From contig NZ_LDWR01000082.1 of the NCBI RefSeq assembly GCF_001039005.1, positions 1 to 34,248 on the forward strand: a stretch of 34,248 nt of DNA, read 5' to 3'. Of the stretch, positions 33,163-34,248 are shown piece after piece. The position numbers were made by a program, and so were the translations under genes. Under the pieces are notes generated by a model, which searched no databases, was not told the DNA's origin, and worked only from the letters and a program-made list of their open reading frames with translations. The DNA comes from Burkholderia cepacia (GTDB lineage Bacteria > Pseudomonadota > Gammaproteobacteria > Burkholderiales > Burkholderiaceae). Each line of letters opens with the position of its first letter. The first letter of the stretch is position 1.

Positions 33163-34248
33163 CTATTTGCCGGCCACGCCGCCGAGCAGGCCGCCCACCA
33201 GCGACGTCACCGGCGCGAGCGGATTGCCGAGCGCGCCCAACGGATTGCCGCCCCCCGTGCCGGTCGCGGAGCCGCCGTGCACGGCCGCCGGCATACCGCC
33301 GACCACGCTCGTCACCAGGCCGGCGATCGGCACCGCGCCGTTCGCACCGCTCGGGTTCACGAGCCCGCCCACGTTGGTCACCGTATTGCCGACCGCACGG
33401 ACGAGTTCACCGACACCGCTCACGACCGGCTGTGGCGACGCCGATGTCACCTTCCATCCGGCCGACGTGATTGCCCCGCCGATTTGCCCGAGCAGGCCGG
33501 CGACCGGCTGGCCGAGGCCGGTTGCGGTGCCGACCTGTTGCGTGAGCTGGCCGGCCGTCGTCACGAGCGGCGTGATCGCCGTGCTGAGCGCCTGGGTCGC
33601 CTGCTGGACCGGGCCCGACGACAGCGCCGAGCCGAGCATCGTGCCGCCCGACTTCAGACCGCCGGCCACCGTGTCGAGCAGGCCACCGACCGGCGTCGTG
33701 AGCGGCGCCAGCGGCGACAGCGGGCCGGAGCCGAGCGCCTTCACCGTGTCGGCGAGACCGCTGACCGGATTACTGGTCGAGCCGACGATCGTGCCGAGGC
33801 CTGCGACCGTCGAGCCGACCGGGTTCGTCGTGAAGCCCATCTGACCGATGCCGTTGCTCACCGCGTTCGACGTATCGCGGATGAGCGTGCCGGCGCCGGT
33901 GACCGTGTTGGCAAGCCCGGTGGTCACGCCCTTGGTTCCGCCCGGAGGGCTTGCGCCGGCGATCGTGACGCCCACATCGGTGACGACCGAGCCGACCGAG
34001 CTGATGATGCCGTTCGTGCCGGGGGTGCCGCTTGTGCCACTGCTGCTCGTGCCGCTGCTGCTCGTGCCGCTGCTGCTCGTGCCACTGCTGCTTGTGCCGC
34101 TGCTGCTCGTGCCGCTGCTGCTCGTGCCGCTGCTGCTCGTGCCGCTGCTGCTCGTGCCACTGCTGCTCGTGCCACTGCTGCTTGTGCCACTGCTGCTTGT
34201 GCCGCTGCTGCTTGTGCCGCTGCTGCTCGTGCCACTGCTGCTTGTGCC
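33163..34248 (-). CDS. Gly/Val/Thr-rich repeat surface protein, C-terminal part
   Basis: The C-terminal part of a large low-complexity protein that runs off the right edge of the window. The frame is open from 34248 to the TAA-type stop at 33163; a GTG at 33973-33975 is internal, not the start. Reading from the edge, a block of tandem GTSSS pentapeptides leads into GTSGTPGTNG. Then come about 280 residues of degenerate repeats rich in Gly, Val, Thr and Leu (PVSGLADTVKALGSG, TTPVGGLLDTVAGGLKSGG), ending NPLAPVTSLVGGLLGG. Similar Burkholderia proteins are annotated as collagen-like, though no long G-X-Y run is visible here. Hydrophobic spacing every few residues suggests a repetitive fold or fibre. 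Export signal and function lie outside the window. Confidence 0.72.
   Translation of the reverse strand, partial: GTSSSGTSSSGTSSSGTSSSGTSSSGTSSSGTSSSGTSSSGTSSSGTSSSGTSSSGTSSSGTSSSGTSSSGTSGTPGTNGIISSVGSVVTDVGVTIAGASPPGGTKGVTTGLANTVTGAGTLIRDTSNAVSNGIGQMGFTTNPVGSTVAGLGTIVGSTSNPVSGLADTVKALGSGPLSPLAPLTTPVGGLLDTVAGGLKSGGTMLGSALSSGPVQQATQALSTAITPLVTTAGQLTQQVGTATGLGQPVAGLLGQIGGAITSAGWKVTSASPQPVVSGVGELVRAVGNTVTNVGGLVNPSGANGAVPIAGLVTSVVGGMPAAVHGGSATGTGGGNPLGALGNPLAPVTSLVGGLLGGVAGK
34034..34248. repeat. 15-bp tandem repeats encoding GTSSS pentapeptides
   Basis: Fourteen full units plus five bases of a 15-bp repeat (GTGCCGCTGCTGCTC and variants with A/G at base 6 and C/T at base 15) continue to the window edge. 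On the reverse strand each unit encodes Gly-Thr-Ser-Ser-Ser. Because the unit is a multiple of three, copy-number change would lengthen or shorten the protein without shifting the frame. Confidence 0.92.

Noticed and set aside
33924..34235. 103-codon reverse ORF of Ala/Arg repeats
   Set aside because: It is the 15-bp repeat read in the wrong frame. The frame continuous with the downstream Gly/Val-rich domain encodes GTSSS.
34034..34248. CRISPR array
   Set aside because: The units are contiguous 15-bp coding repeats without spacers.

Overview
The window is very GC-rich over most of its length, with strong GCG/CTC/GTC codon bias, short intergenic gaps and gene families (GTP-type PEP carboxykinase, DauR-like regulator, cobalamin-riboswitch btuB, Gly/Val-rich repeat surface protein) typical of a Burkholderia chromosome. 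I infer Burkholderia sensu stricto, probably the cepacia complex; no rRNA or other marker gene in the window proves this. I found no tRNA, rRNA, CRISPR array, transposase or integrase.

Left part (1-14956). The 3' end of an acid phosphatase / phospholipase C-type phosphoesterase converges on a ketosteroid-dehydrogenase-like flavoprotein. Next comes a large oxidoreductase region. One forward run holds a SnoaL/NTF2-like protein, three short-chain dehydrogenases (SDRs) and an epimerase-like protein (3961-7893). One reverse run holds a SnoaL-like protein and three SDRs (13463 down to 10395). A second forward run holds a SnoaL-like and an EthD-like protein (13676-14956). pckG (PEP carboxykinase) sits between the first two runs. 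The combination looks like an uncharacterised pathway oxidising a cyclic, steroid- or terpenoid-like alcohol or ketone. It contains no recognisable ring-cleavage gene, transporter or regulator.

Middle part (about 15200-19600). This stretch is visibly poorer in GC and has different codon use. All its genes are on the reverse strand: a lipoprotein followed by a cytoplasmic-looking GH75 (chitosanase)-like enzyme, an unrecognised ORF, an alpha/beta hydrolase whose nucleophile serine is replaced by alanine, a DUF6881-like small protein and a DJ-1/PfpI protein. It reads as an acquired accessory segment.

Right part (19890-34248). GC-rich sequence returns with a YbaK-type deacylase, a DauR-like regulator and a PLP threonine / 3-hydroxyaspartate dehydratase. 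After a small exported protein comes a five-gene reverse operon (NIPSNAP-like and Dabb-like proteins, a quinone-oxidoreductase-like enzyme and two SDRs), transcribed divergently from an AraC-family regulator. Then follow a cobalamin riboswitch and btuB. A TetR-family gene has a clear sigma70 promoter overlapped by a 23-bp palindrome and is followed by a hormone-sensitive-lipase-type esterase. A LysE exporter and an Lrp/AsnC regulator face away from each other across an inverted repeat. The window ends inside a repeat protein with tandem GTSSS pentapeptides encoded by 15-bp DNA repeats.
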